Shown piece after piece: positions 52,686 to 61,377 of a DNA stretch of 64,000 bases (position 1 is its first letter; every line of letters starts with the position of its first letter). The translations under genes and the position numbers were made by a program. Under the pieces are notes generated by a model. The model was not told where the DNA came from. It saw only the letters and a program-made list of their open reading frames with translations, and made no database searches. This DNA comes from Aurantiacibacter zhengii (GTDB lineage Bacteria > Pseudomonadota > Alphaproteobacteria > Sphingomonadales > Sphingomonadaceae): positions 186,001 to 250,000 of the forward strand of contig NZ_QXFL01000003.1 in NCBI RefSeq assembly GCF_003584125.1. The letters are read 5' to 3'.

Positions 52686-53045
52686 ATGAGCAATGTGGAT
52701 ACCCGCCAGGTCGATCGCGACAGCCTGTTCCTGCTGGCACAGTTGCGCGTGGACGGGCGCGACGAAGTCTTTCGCGTGAAGGTCCGCAACCTGTCCGCCG
52801 GCGGGATGATGGCCGAAGGCGATGTGAAAGTGATCCGCGGTGCGCTAGTCGAGGTCGAGCTTCGCAATATCGGCTGGGTCGAAGGCACCGTGGCATGGAA
52901 GCAGGAAAGCCGCTTCGGCATCGCCTTCGTCGACGAGATTGACCCCAAGCAGGCCCGCGCAAATGTCAGCGGTTCCACGGTGAACCATGGCGCCGCGACC
53001 AGGCAGGTCTTCGGCGCTGACGGTAAGCGTATTCTCAAGCTCTAG
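52686..53045 (+). CDS. PilZ domain protein
   Basis: 119 residues. The PilZ pattern is clear: a basic RxxxR-like start is reduced (DRDSLFLLAQLR), followed by VRNLSAGGMMAEGD (about 34-47) with the D/N-x-S-x-x-G motif, and FGIAFVDEID. The reduced first motif means c-di-GMP binding is uncertain. It is a single-domain protein of the kind that adjusts motility or surface polysaccharide. Confidence 0.85.
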   Translation: MSNVDTRQVDRDSLFLLAQLRVDGRDEVFRVKVRNLSAGGMMAEGDVKVIRGALVEVELRNIGWVEGTVAWKQESRFGIAFVDEIDPKQARANVSGSTVNHGAATRQVFGADGKRILKL

Positions 53046-53108
53046 GCTCTTGGGCCAAAGCCCAAAGCTGGGTTGAAGCCGCCTTCGCCCGGGCCTATCG
53101 CTGCGGGC

Positions 53109-54590
53109 ATGAACGCCCGCCATCTCCTGATCCTCGCCGCCTTTGGACTGGGCCTCGCAGCTTGCGATTCGAGCAGCGATGGCGCGGTGGACGTCGCGCT
53201 GATCGGCACGCCGGAAAGCGTCCTCACCACCAGCCTGCGGCTGTCCGAACCGGCGCAGCACGTGCGCGCGGCCACGCAATCGGGTCTCGTCGCGCTCAAT
53301 GCGCAGGGTGAGACCGTACCCGCCCTGGCCGAACGCTGGATCGTCACCGATGACGGGCGCAGCTTCATCTTCCGCCTGCGTGAAGGGACCTGGCCCGATG
53401 GCAGCGAACTCACTGCTGCGAGTGTTCGCGATGCACTGGTGGACGCGATAGACGGCCTGGAAGGCACGTCGCTGGCGCAGGATCTCGCCCCGGTAGACGA
53501 GGTGCGCGCCATGGCCGGCCGGGTGATCGAACTGCGCCTGTCGACGCCCGAACCCTACCTGCTGCAACTGCTCGCCCAGCCGGAACTGGCGCTGCGCCAG
53601 CCGGGCGCAGAAACCGGGCCGATGACGATGCAGCGCGACGGGGAGGAAATTACTCTCAACTTCAAGCCGCCGCTGGAGCGCGGGCTGCCAGAGGACGAGC
53701 AGTGGCAGGAGACCGTGCGCGAGATCCGTCTTCACGTTCTCGCTGCCGATGACGCGATCGCCCTGTTCGACAGCGGCGAGGCCGAGGCCGTGATCGGCGG
53801 GACCCTCGGCGATTTTCCTTTGGTCGAAACAGGGCCGCTGTCGTCGGGCACCTTGCGGCTCGATTCCACCTTCGGCCTGTTCGGTATCCAGGTGCGCGCA
53901 GAAAGCGGGCTGCTGTCGAACACCGGGGTGCGAGAGGGGCTGGCCATGGCCATCGACCGCCCGGCACTGATGGCGCGATACAATATCGGCGGCTGGGTAG
54001 CGACCACCCGGCCTGTCTCCCCCGGCCTGCCCGGAGATCCCGGCCTGTTGCGCGAGCGATGGGCGGATCAGCCCATCGAGGAACGCCGTGCAGAGGCCGC
54101 CTCGCGCATTTCCGCATGGCGGCGCCAGTTCGATGAGGGCGACCTTGCGCAGCCCGCCACAGTTACCATCGCTTTGGGAGAGGGGCCGGGCTGGGACCTG
54201 CTGTTTCGCGATCTGGCCGGGCAACTGGCCAATGTCGGCCTTCGCCTGGAACGTGCCGAGGATGCGCGCGGTGCCGATCTGCTGCTGATCGACCGGGTCG
54301 CTCGCTATCCCGCTCCGCGCTGGTTCCTCAACCAGTTCCATTGCAGCCTTAACCGCGGGCTGTGTGACGAGAATGTCGATGCCCTGGTAGAGGCTGCACT
54401 GGCCGAACTGGACCCGACCCTGCGCGCCCGTGCCATGGCGCAGGCAGAGGCGGAACTGACGCTGGCCAACGTCTACATACCCATAGGCGCACCGCTGCGC
54501 TGGTCACTGGTGCGCGGCAGCGTGGATGCCTTCCTGCCTAATCCCTACGCCTTCCATCCCTTGCCCGAACTGGCGCAGATACCCAGATAG
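53109..54590 (+). CDS. Peptide-type ABC substrate-binding lipoprotein (SBP family 5), orphan
   Basis: 493 residues from the ATG at 53109. The N-terminus is a lipoprotein signal with lipobox LGLAACD (Cys 19 or so). The fold follows family 5 binding proteins (VALNAQGETVPALAERWIVT, then FRLREGTWPDGSELTAASVR with the W-S-DG-x-P-like segment, and GLAMAIDRPALM near the middle). No permease or ATPase gene is close by, so its transporter partner is elsewhere or it has another role, such as a sensor. Confidence 0.86.
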   Translation: MNARHLLILAAFGLGLAACDSSSDGAVDVALIGTPESVLTTSLRLSEPAQHVRAATQSGLVALNAQGETVPALAERWIVTDDGRSFIFRLREGTWPDGSELTAASVRDALVDAIDGLEGTSLAQDLAPVDEVRAMAGRVIELRLSTPEPYLLQLLAQPELALRQPGAETGPMTMQRDGEEITLNFKPPLERGLPEDEQWQETVREIRLHVLAADDAIALFDSGEAEAVIGGTLGDFPLVETGPLSSGTLRLDSTFGLFGIQVRAESGLLSNTGVREGLAMAIDRPALMARYNIGGWVATTRPVSPGLPGDPGLLRERWADQPIEERRAEAASRISAWRRQFDEGDLAQPATVTIALGEGPGWDLLFRDLAGQLANVGLRLERAEDARGADLLLIDRVARYPAPRWFLNQFHCSLNRGLCDENVDALVEAALAELDPTLRARAMAQAEAELTLANVYIPIGAPLRWSLVRGSVDAFLPNPYAFHPLPELAQIPR

Positions 54591-54611
54591 AGGCGGAGGA
54601 GATAACGCTTC

Positions 54612-55082
54612 ATGGCCGATACGCCGGAATCGAAACTGACAGTGATGGAGCCCGAGCCGGCGCGCGGCGAAGGGCGCGCACGGCGCATGAACACCGTTCG
54701 GGACCTGCCGCTGGGCAAGGATGCCGCCTCGATCCGACGCCGCATAGAGGCGATGGAAATGGTGCTGGAGCGCAGCTTTACCGTCCCTGGCATCAATCGC
54801 CCCGTGGGTCTCGATGCGATCATCGGTCTGGTGCCGGTGGTGGGTGACATCATCGCCATGGGCATGGGCGGCTGGATCGTGTGGGAAGCCCGCAATCTGG
54901 GCATGCCCAAATGGAAACTGGCGCGCATGGCGGGCAATGTCGCTTTCGACACCGCAGTAGGCGCGGTGCCGATGGTGGGCGACGTGTTCGACTTCATGTT
55001 CCGCTCCAACACCCGCAACCTCCGCATCGTGAAGAAGCATCTCGACAAGCATCACCCGCATACGAAAGTGATCGACCAGTAG
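54612..55082 (+). CDS. DUF4112 family membrane protein
   Basis: 156 residues. After an acidic and basic N-terminus (about 1-60) come two hydrophobic stretches, VGLDAIIGLVPVVGDIIAMGMGGWIV (about 66-90, shown in part) and the repeat-like GAVPMVGDVFDFMF (about 118-131). The duplicated P-V/M-V-G-D motif is the DUF4112 hallmark. Function unknown; probably a small inner-membrane protein. It is preceded by the binding-protein gene with 21 bases between. Confidence 0.85.
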   Translation: MADTPESKLTVMEPEPARGEGRARRMNTVRDLPLGKDAASIRRRIEAMEMVLERSFTVPGINRPVGLDAIIGLVPVVGDIIAMGMGGWIVWEARNLGMPKWKLARMAGNVAFDTAVGAVPMVGDVFDFMFRSNTRNLRIVKKHLDKHHPHTKVIDQ

Positions 55083-55118
55083 TTTCTTTCGAGACCGGTT
55101 TGCCTTAGGCGAGAGACC

Positions 55119-55913
55119 ATGGCCAAGCGCGACGTTACCTATTCATCCTACCTCGACCTGGACCGCATCCTGTCGGCGCAGCATCCGGCATCCGATGCGC
55201 ATGACGAGTTCCTGTTCATCATCGTCCACCAGGCCAGCGAGCTGTGGCTGAAATTGTGCCTGCATGAATTGGAGGCCGCGCGCGAGCTGATCGTGGCGGA
55301 TACGCTAGGCCCTGCCTTCAAGATGCTGGCCCGCGTGGCGCAGGCGCAGCGGCAGCTGATTTCCAGCTGGGACGTGCTTTCCACCATGACCCCGCATGAC
55401 TATTCGCTGGTGAGGCCGCACCTGGGCAATTCCAGCGGCTTCCAGTCGGCGCAATACCGGCTGATGGAATTCATCCTGGGCGGTCGCAATCCGGACATGG
55501 TGACCATGCACGAGGCAACGCCAGAGGTGGCAGCAAAGCTGAAGGCCGAACTGGCGCGCCCCAGTCTTTACGGCGAGGTGCTGCGCTTGTTGCAGCGGCG
55601 GGCTTTCGATTTGCCGGACGAAATCTTCGACCGCGACCTGAAAGCGCCGCACGAACCACTGGGCGTGGTGACCGAAGCATGGGCGAGGGTCTATCGCGAA
55701 CCGCAGAAATACTGGGATCTCTACGAACTGGCCGAAAAGCTGGTGGACCTAGAATACCATTTCCAGCGCTGGCGGTTCGGACACCTCAAGACGGTGGAGC
55801 GGGTGATCGGCTTCAAGCGCGGCACCGGCGGCACGGCGGGCGTCCCCTATCTGGAAAGCGTGCTGAAGCTGGGCTTCTTCCCCGAACTGCTGGCCGTGAG
55901 GACGGAGATTTGA
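55119..55913 (+). CDS. kynA: Tryptophan 2,3-dioxygenase
   Basis: 264 residues. It opens the indole ring of L-tryptophan to N-formylkynurenine with heme and O2. Signatures: TYSSYLDLDRILSAQ (about 5-19), HDEFLFIIVHQASELWLKL (about 28-46) with the distal histidine, and later NSSGFQSAQYRLMEFILG (about 107-124). The C-terminal YLESVLKLGFFPELLAVR and proximal histidine region WRFGHLKTVERVIGF are intact. It overlaps kynU by 4 bases. Confidence 0.95.
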   Translation: MAKRDVTYSSYLDLDRILSAQHPASDAHDEFLFIIVHQASELWLKLCLHELEAARELIVADTLGPAFKMLARVAQAQRQLISSWDVLSTMTPHDYSLVRPHLGNSSGFQSAQYRLMEFILGGRNPDMVTMHEATPEVAAKLKAELARPSLYGEVLRLLQRRAFDLPDEIFDRDLKAPHEPLGVVTEAWARVYREPQKYWDLYELAEKLVDLEYHFQRWRFGHLKTVERVIGFKRGTGGTAGVPYLESVLKLGFFPELLAVRTEI

Positions 55914-57136
55914 CCGACTGGCAAGCCGAAGCCGCGCGGTTGGACGCCGCCGATCCCCTGGCGGCGCACCGCAGCGATTTCATTATCGATGAAGACCTCG
56001 CCTACCTCGATGGCAATTCGCTGGGCGCCTTGCCAAGTGCTACGCCGGACCGAGTTGCCGAAGTCGTGCGCGATGAGTGGGGTGAGGGGCTGATTTCCAG
56101 CTGGAATACGGCGAACTGGATTGACCTGCCGCAACGCATTGGTGCAAAGATCGCTCCACTGGTTGGCGCGCAGCCGCACGAGGTGGTGGTGGCCGACAGC
56201 GTTTCGGTAAACCTGTTCAAGCTGATCAGCGCGGCGCTCGCGATGCAGCAGGGCCGCAAGGTCGTGCTGTCCGAGCCGGGCAATTTCCCCACCGATCTCT
56301 ACATGATCGACGGGCTGGAGAAGCAGAGACTGGCCGAGCGGCGACTGGCCGACCGCGCCGATATCGAAAGCGCGCTGAATGATGATGTGGCGCTGCTGCT
56401 GCTCACCCACGTGCATTACAAGACCGGCGCAATGTTCGACATGGCGCGGCTGACGAAGGCCGCCCACGATGCTGGCGCGCTGGTGCTGTGGGACCTGTCG
56501 CACTCTGTCGGCGCGGTGCCGGTGGACCTGAATGGCGCGGGCGCGGATTTCGCGGTTGGCTGCGGCTACAAGTACCTGAACGGCGGCCCCGGCGCCCCGG
56601 CCTTCGCCTGGGTGGCGGAGCGGCATCATGCAGACTTGCAGCAACCGCTCAGCGGCTGGATGGGTCATGCAAAGCCGTTCAAATTTGCCGACGACTACAC
56701 GCCTGCGCCAGGCGTAGACCAGCTACTGTGCGGCACGCCGCCGATCGTTTCGATGAGCGCGCTGGAAGTGGGCGTAGACCTGATGGCGGGCATCGGGATC
56801 GAGGCGCTGGTGGCAAAATCGCGCCAGCTATCCGAATTTACGCGCGCAGCGACGGCAGCGGTCGTGCCTGAACTGCCGTGCATTTCACCAGAAGACCCCG
56901 AGCGGCGCGGAAGCCAGCTCTCCTTCCGGCACGAGCACGCCTACGAACTGTGCCAGGCCCTGATCGCGCGCAGGGTGGTGGGCGATTTCCGCGCGCCCGA
57001 TGTGCTGCGCCTCGGCTTTGCCCCTGCCTACGTGCGCTTCGCCGATTGCTGGAGAGCGGTGAGCGAGTTGCGGGACATTCTCGACAGCGGCGAATGGCGG
57101 AAGGCGAAATATGCGGAGCGGGGCCAAGTGACCTGA
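55910..57136 (+). CDS. kynU: Kynureninase
   Basis: 408 residues from a TTG that overlaps the kynA stop (TTGA), with GGACGGAGA upstream. It cleaves kynurenine to anthranilate and alanine with PLP. Signatures: FIIDEDLAYLDGNSLGALP (about 23-41), WDLSHSVGAVPVDLNGAGAD with the PLP aspartate (about 194-213), and AVGCGYKYLNGGPGAPAF with the PLP lysine (about 223). The formamidase kynB that works between them is not in this window. Together kynA and kynU suggest the anthranilate route. Confidence 0.93.
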   Translation: MTDWQAEAARLDAADPLAAHRSDFIIDEDLAYLDGNSLGALPSATPDRVAEVVRDEWGEGLISSWNTANWIDLPQRIGAKIAPLVGAQPHEVVVADSVSVNLFKLISAALAMQQGRKVVLSEPGNFPTDLYMIDGLEKQRLAERRLADRADIESALNDDVALLLLTHVHYKTGAMFDMARLTKAAHDAGALVLWDLSHSVGAVPVDLNGAGADFAVGCGYKYLNGGPGAPAFAWVAERHHADLQQPLSGWMGHAKPFKFADDYTPAPGVDQLLCGTPPIVSMSALEVGVDLMAGIGIEALVAKSRQLSEFTRAATAAVVPELPCISPEDPERRGSQLSFRHEHAYELCQALIARRVVGDFRAPDVLRLGFAPAYVRFADCWRAVSELRDILDSGEWRKAKYAERGQVT

Positions 57137-57230
57137 GTGCGGTCCATTGAATGAAAGCCGGCTATTGCGCCTACGAACCACCGGGGCATATTGCGAAAGC
57201 GTTACGGCGACCGGCAAAGGCAACAGGCTC

Positions 57231-58061
57231 ATGAAGAAGAATTTTTTTTCAATCGCGGCTGGAGTTATAGCATCCAGCGTCCCTGTCTCCATGAACGCTG
57301 CCGAACCCCCCGTCGTCGAAATGTGGCGGCTCGATTGTGGCACTATCGAGATCGGGAACTTGGACGATTACTCGGACAGTTTCCTGTATCCGGGCCGCAG
57401 CATGGAATTCACCGACAGTTGTTACCTGATCCGCAATGGCGAACGGTTTATTCTCTGGGACACAGGCCTGCCAAAGGCGCTGGAGGGCACAAAGGAAGAA
57501 AGCGGTACCGACCGTATGAGCCTTAATCGAAGTGTCATCGGGCAACTTGCCGAACTGGGAATAACGCCCGACCAGATCGATTTCGTCGGGATCAGCCATT
57601 ATCACTACGACCATACCGGGCAGGCAGCCGACTTTGGTAGCTCGACACTGTTGATTGACCGGCGAGATTGGGATGTCGTCAACGCGCGGCAGGATCTGTC
57701 GGCCAGTTTCACACCGTGGATTTCCGGGGGCAGCACTGTGCAGACGGTCACGTATGATCACGACGTATTCGGCGACGGGTCGGTCATCATGCTCAAGACA
57801 CCCGGCCACACCCCAGGGCACCGGTCACTGCTGGTCCGGTTGGCAGATCGCGGGCCAATTTTGCTTTCTGGTGATGCGGTCCACTTTCGTGAAAACTGGA
57901 GCCGCAGGGGAGTGCCTGGTTTCAACACAAGTCGAGCAGAGTCGTTGGCATCGATGGACAGGATCAGGGATGTCGCAGACCAGCTCGGCGCGACTTTGGT
58001 CATTCAGCACGAACCTGAAGACATTGCGAAACTGGCGCTATTCCCGGAAGCGTCGCATTAG
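57231..58061 (+). CDS. Exported metallo-beta-lactamase-fold hydrolase, AHL-lactonase-like
   Basis: 276 residues from the ATG at 57231. A signal peptide spans about 1-24 (FFSIAAGVIASSVPVSMNA). The dinuclear metal motif HYHYDHTGQ (about 124-132) is HxHxDH, followed by TPGHTPGH (about 188-195), SGDAVHF (about 213-219) and IQHEPED (about 261-267). The layout matches secreted N-acyl-homoserine lactone lactonases. It could quench quorum signals or act on other lactones. Confidence 0.85.
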   Translation: MKKNFFSIAAGVIASSVPVSMNAAEPPVVEMWRLDCGTIEIGNLDDYSDSFLYPGRSMEFTDSCYLIRNGERFILWDTGLPKALEGTKEESGTDRMSLNRSVIGQLAELGITPDQIDFVGISHYHYDHTGQAADFGSSTLLIDRRDWDVVNARQDLSASFTPWISGGSTVQTVTYDHDVFGDGSVIMLKTPGHTPGHRSLLVRLADRGPILLSGDAVHFRENWSRRGVPGFNTSRAESLASMDRIRDVADQLGATLVIQHEPEDIAKLALFPEASH

Positions 58062-58122
58062 CTGGGAAGTCTGAAGCAGAAGGTCTCGCGAAACACCTCT
58101 TTCGGCGTTCCACGTTCGCGCC

Positions 58123-58728
58123 CTATTCCTCCAGCTCGATGTCCCAGTAGAGCCAGTCGCGCCAGGTTTCGTGCAGGTAGTTGGGCGGGAAGGCCTTGCC
58201 GTGCTGCTGCAATTGCCAGCTGGTCGGGCGGATCGGCCTCACGAGGTGCATCCCGGCTTGCTTTGGCGTGCGTCCGCCCTTCTTCATGTTGCACGGCGCG
58301 CAGGCGGTGGCGATGTTCTCCCACGTCGTCTTGCCACCTTGTCGGCGCGGGATCACGTGATCGTAGGTCAGGTGCTGCTGGCTGCCACAGTACTGGCAGC
58401 TGAACTTGTCGCGCAGGAACAGGTTGAAGCGGGTGAAGGCGGGAAACTCGCTGGTCTTCACGTACTGCCGCAGGGCGATCACGCTGGGCACTTTCATGTC
58501 CAGCGATTGGGAGTGGACCGCCCGGTCATAGCTGGCGACGATGTCCACCCTCTCGAGGAAAACCGCCTTGATCGCGGTCTGCCAAGGCCAGAGGCTGAGG
58601 GGGTAATAGGAGAGCGGCGTGTAGTCGGCATTGAGCACGAGCGCCGGGCAGCTTTCCAGCGTCCGGGTCGGGTCATCCGCCGCGCTCCGGAATTTCGCGG
58701 CCCGTTCGATCAGTTCGGCTTTGAACAC
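58123..58728 (-). CDS. HNH endonuclease family protein
   Basis: 201 residues. The C-terminal half has the HNH core: SCQYCGSQQHLTYDHVIPRR (about 109-128) with the first CxxC and H, followed by CAPCNMKKGG with the second CxxC (about 142-151). The N-terminal part (ALVLNADYTPLSYYPLSLWP) is typical of the bacterial chromosomal HNH proteins of about 190 residues, which have no clear role in restriction. Bases 58062-58122 separate it from the convergent lactonase-like gene. Confidence 0.88.
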   Translation of the reverse strand: MFKAELIERAAKFRSAADDPTRTLESCPALVLNADYTPLSYYPLSLWPWQTAIKAVFLERVDIVASYDRAVHSQSLDMKVPSVIALRQYVKTSEFPAFTRFNLFLRDKFSCQYCGSQQHLTYDHVIPRRQGGKTTWENIATACAPCNMKKGGRTPKQAGMHLVRPIRPTSWQLQQHGKAFPPNYLHETWRDWLYWDIELEE

Positions 58729-58797
58729 GTTGGTGTCCTCCCTGATGCGTTTGAAAATGCACTTGCACGCCGATGCGTCAACCCTGTTACAGACAGT

Positions 58798-58818
58798 CTA
58801 TCCACAGTGATATTCACA
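58798..58818 (+). promoter_or_regulatory. Two near-consensus DnaA-box-like 9-mers
   Basis: CTATCCACA (58798-58806) and ATATTCACA (58810-58818) each differ from the DnaA box TTATNCACA at the first base and are 12 bases apart, in the same orientation. They lie in the 122-base gap between the HNH gene and gluQ. The site could bind DnaA as a promoter element; there is no AT-rich unwinding region to make it an origin. Confidence 0.3.
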
Positions 58819-58850
58819 AGGGCGCGGCTAATGTCCTATGCGAGACGCGC

Positions 58851-59714
58851 ATGATCGTTACCCGTTTCGCCCCCAGCCCCAACGGCCCGCTGCACCTTGG
58901 CCATGCCTACTCGGCAGTGGTGGCGCACGATCTGGCGCGCGAGGCGGGCGGGCGATTCCTGCTGCGGATCGAGGATATCGATGGTGCCCGTTCCCGCCCC
59001 GAACTGGTGGATGACTTTCGCCGCGATCTCGAATGGCTGGGTCTGGAATGGGAAGAGGTGGCCGCCCAGTCGGCGCGGCTGGGCAGTTACGAGGTGGCCG
59101 CCCGGCGGCTGATGGCCGATGGGCTGCTCTACCGCTGCACCTGCACCCGCGCGGAAATCCAGGCGCTGGAGCCGCGCATGGGCCCCGAAGGTCTGGTCTA
59201 TCCCGGCACCTGCAAGCACAAGCATGTCGACCTGTCGCGCCCGTCCGCCCTGCGGCTGGACATGGACGCTGCCCTGGCGCGTACTGGGGAGCTGTTCTGG
59301 GAGGACGAGACCGCCGGCTGCATCGCCGCCGACCCGCGCGAACTGGGCGACGTGGTGCTGGTGCGCAAGGATGCACCCGCCGGCTACCACCTTGCCGCCA
59401 CGCTGGACGATGCCGCCGACGGGGTGACGCTGGTAACGCGCGGGGCGGACCTGTTTTTCGCCAGCCACATCCACCGCGTGCTGCAGGAACTGCTCGGCCT
59501 GCCGGTACCGATGTGGCACCACCATGCGCTGATGCTGGAGGGCGACGGACGCAAGCTCGCCAAAAGCCGCCAGTCCGGTGAACGCGGGTCGGGCTGGGGG
59601 CTGACGGCAATGCGGGAAGCGGGCGAAGATGGCCGCGCGCTTGCGGAGCGGCTGCGCATAGGCCAAATGCCGTGTGGCATTACCCTTTCACGCTTCCCAC
59701 ATGGTAGTTCATGA
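58851..59714 (+). CDS. gluQ: Glutamyl-Q tRNA(Asp) synthetase
   Basis: 287 residues from the ATG at 58851; longer frames have no support. It is a truncated GltX paralogue that attaches glutamate to queuosine in tRNA-Asp. RFAPSPNGPLHLGHAYSAVV (about 5-24) carries the HIGH-like HLGH, FLLRIEDIDGARSRP lies downstream, and the KMSKS-like KLAKSR (about 237-242) is retained. There is no anticodon-binding domain, as expected. Its stop overlaps the HIG1 gene by 4 bases. Confidence 0.93.
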   Translation: MIVTRFAPSPNGPLHLGHAYSAVVAHDLAREAGGRFLLRIEDIDGARSRPELVDDFRRDLEWLGLEWEEVAAQSARLGSYEVAARRLMADGLLYRCTCTRAEIQALEPRMGPEGLVYPGTCKHKHVDLSRPSALRLDMDAALARTGELFWEDETAGCIAADPRELGDVVLVRKDAPAGYHLAATLDDAADGVTLVTRGADLFFASHIHRVLQELLGLPVPMWHHHALMLEGDGRKLAKSRQSGERGSGWGLTAMREAGEDGRALAERLRIGQMPCGITLSRFPHGSS

Positions 59715-59938
59715 ATACATTCCTCATTATCCTCCTCGCCATTTTCGCCATCATGGCCGTTGTCTCGCTGGTGCGCGGCATCGTCGCCTTTTTGCAGACG
59801 ACGAAAGTCGACCTCGAGAGCGGCGGCGAGAACTCCAAGGAACTGATGGAACGGCAGAACGCCGCCATGTTCTCGCGTATCAAGTATCAGGCGCTGGCGA
59901 TCGTCGTCGTAGCCGTGTTGCTGATGGTGAACAGTTAG
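59711..59938 (+). CDS. HIG1-domain two-helix membrane protein
   Basis: 75 residues starting in the gluQ stop (ATGA). Two membrane segments (about 3-26 and 58-73) flank a charged loop (ELMERQNAAMFSRIKYQALA) with the conserved M-x-x-R-I-K-Y-Q pattern of the HIG1/twin-helix family, which in alphaproteobacteria is related to cytochrome-oxidase assembly or stability. The pattern, not the function, is visible here. pduO starts 1 base after its stop. Confidence 0.88.
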   Translation: MNTFLIILLAIFAIMAVVSLVRGIVAFLQTTKVDLESGGENSKELMERQNAAMFSRIKYQALAIVVVAVLLMVNS

Positions 59939-59939
59939 G

Positions 59940-60521
59940 GTGGTCAAGCTCAACAAGATCTACACGCGCACCGGTGACGACGGCACGACCGGCCTCGTCG
60001 ATGGATCGCGCCTGCCAAAGCACGCTGCGCGATTGCAGGCGGTTGGCGATGTGGACGAGGCGAATGCCGCGCTCGGCTTTGCCGCCGTTGTCGCCGATGG
60101 CGAGCTGAAGGCCGACCTGTTCCGCTTCCAGAATGCCCTGTTCGATCTGGGTGCAGACCTTGCAACCCCTCTCGGAGAGATCGGCGGCGACGATTTCGAG
60201 CCGTCCGAAATGGTGCTGCGCATCGTCGGCTCGCAGGTCGAGCATGTCGAGAGCCGTATCGACGCGTTGAACGAGTCGCTGGAGCCGCTCACCAGCTTCG
60301 TGCTGCCCGGTGGCAGCGAGCTTTCCGCGCGGCTGCACCATGCCCGCACCGTTGCCCGCCGGGCCGAACGCAGCATGACGGCCCTTGCCGAGGCCGAGCC
60401 GGTAAACCCTGCCGCGCTTTCCTATATCAATCGCCTGTCCGACTGGCTGTTCGTCGCTGCCCGCGTTGCCAACGATGGCGGCAAGGAAGATGTGAAGTGG
60501 GTGCCGGGCGCCAACCGCTAG
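59940..60521 (+). CDS. pduO: PduO-type ATP:cob(I)alamin adenosyltransferase
   Basis: 193 residues from a GTG 1 base after the HIG1 stop. It transfers the adenosyl group of ATP to cobalamin. The N-terminal KIYTRTGDDGTTGLVDGSR (about 5-23) is the ATP-binding loop; GDVDEANAALGF and RRAERSMTALAEAEPVNPAA with VRRAER-like arginine follow, and it ends with YINRLSDWLFVAARVANDGG. Only the housekeeping CobA-independent PduO type fits the length. Confidence 0.94.
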   Translation: MVKLNKIYTRTGDDGTTGLVDGSRLPKHAARLQAVGDVDEANAALGFAAVVADGELKADLFRFQNALFDLGADLATPLGEIGGDDFEPSEMVLRIVGSQVEHVESRIDALNESLEPLTSFVLPGGSELSARLHHARTVARRAERSMTALAEAEPVNPAALSYINRLSDWLFVAARVANDGGKEDVKWVPGANR

Positions 60522-60584
60522 TCCGGTCTTCCGATCCGGAACCTGTCCCCTTTGCCGCCCGTTGATGGGGCAAAGGAGATTTCC

Positions 60585-60929
60585 ATGACCGACAAGAACG
60601 CCGAATCCAAGGAACAGCGCATGGCTGGCCTCGCGCCGGAAATGCACAACGACGAGCAGGACGATCACCGCATGCAGGCGCAGGAAGTGTCCGAAGAAGC
60701 GCGCCGCACCACCGTGACCACGCAAATGCCGACAGAGAGCGAGCGCGGGCCCAACGGCACCGGCATTTTCGGCAATTCGACGCAGGACACCGTCGATCGC
60801 ATGCGCGACATGGAAAGTTCCGGCCGGATCGACATGAACGCCTACGCGGGTGAGCCCAACCACGACGACAATGTCGACAAGCTCGGCAAGGATGCCAAGC
60901 CCGACGGTCTTCGTGGCGATGGCACCTAA
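60585..60929 (+). CDS. Small acidic hydrophilic protein, unknown
   Basis: 114 residues from the ATG at 60585, with a strong AAAGGAG site; the frame upstream is not supported. Rich in Glu, Asp, Met and Asn, without hydrophobic segments or cysteines, so probably disordered. A repeated pattern of M-R-D/E-M is visible in the middle (RMRDMESSGRIDMNAY). Its stop overlaps by 4 bases the convergent DUF202 gene. It may be a stress-type protein, but no family is recognised. Confidence 0.65.
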   Translation: MTDKNAESKEQRMAGLAPEMHNDEQDDHRMQAQEVSEEARRTTVTTQMPTESERGPNGTGIFGNSTQDTVDRMRDMESSGRIDMNAYAGEPNHDDNVDKLGKDAKPDGLRGDGT

Positions 60930-61339
60930 ACGGTAGAAATCGTCCCGTCGTTCAGCACCCACAGTGCCGCGATCAGGGTGGCAGCGCCGGCAGAGATCGA
61001 CCACGCGAGCAACCGGATATTCGGCATTTTGGGCGAGTCGACGGCGTGCGATGACAGGCGGTTGAACGCCTTGCACGCGCGCCGCTCTGCACTCAGTGCG
61101 ATCAGGATGGCGAGTGCGATGAACGCCGTGGCAATGGCCTTGGCCAGCCACGGCGGATCGAACTCACCGAAAAGGGCTCTGAAGCCCACGCCAATGGCAA
61201 TCGCGGCGAAGGCAGTTCGCATCCATCCCGCAAAGGTACGCTCCAGCGCCATGATGGTGCGGTCCTCGGCCCAGTCGGTCCGGCTCTCCGCCCACTGGGT
61301 GGAAGAGTCTTCTTCTCGTTCGGGATCGCTCACGGCCAT
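60926..61339 (-). CDS. DUF202/YidH family inner-membrane protein
   Basis: 137 residues. The signature DWAEDRTIMALERTFAGWMRT (about 22-42, given in part) with N-L-x-x-A-x-x-R-T-like spacing is the DUF202 domain, followed by three membrane segments (about 40-58, 63-82, 108-130). Function unknown. It lies 38 bases after mutS on the same strand. Confidence 0.88.
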   Translation of the reverse strand: MAVSDPEREEDSSTQWAESRTDWAEDRTIMALERTFAGWMRTAFAAIAIGVGFRALFGEFDPPWLAKAIATAFIALAILIALSAERRACKAFNRLSSHAVDSPKMPNIRLLAWSISAGAATLIAALWVLNDGTISTV

Positions 61340-61377
61340 CGTGGCACGCTAATACGAAAGCGGGCGATTGCAACTGC

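Noticed and set aside
58798-58818. The chromosomal origin of replication
   Set aside because: Only two imperfect DnaA-like boxes, no AT-rich unwinding stretch, and neighbours are not origin-linked genes.
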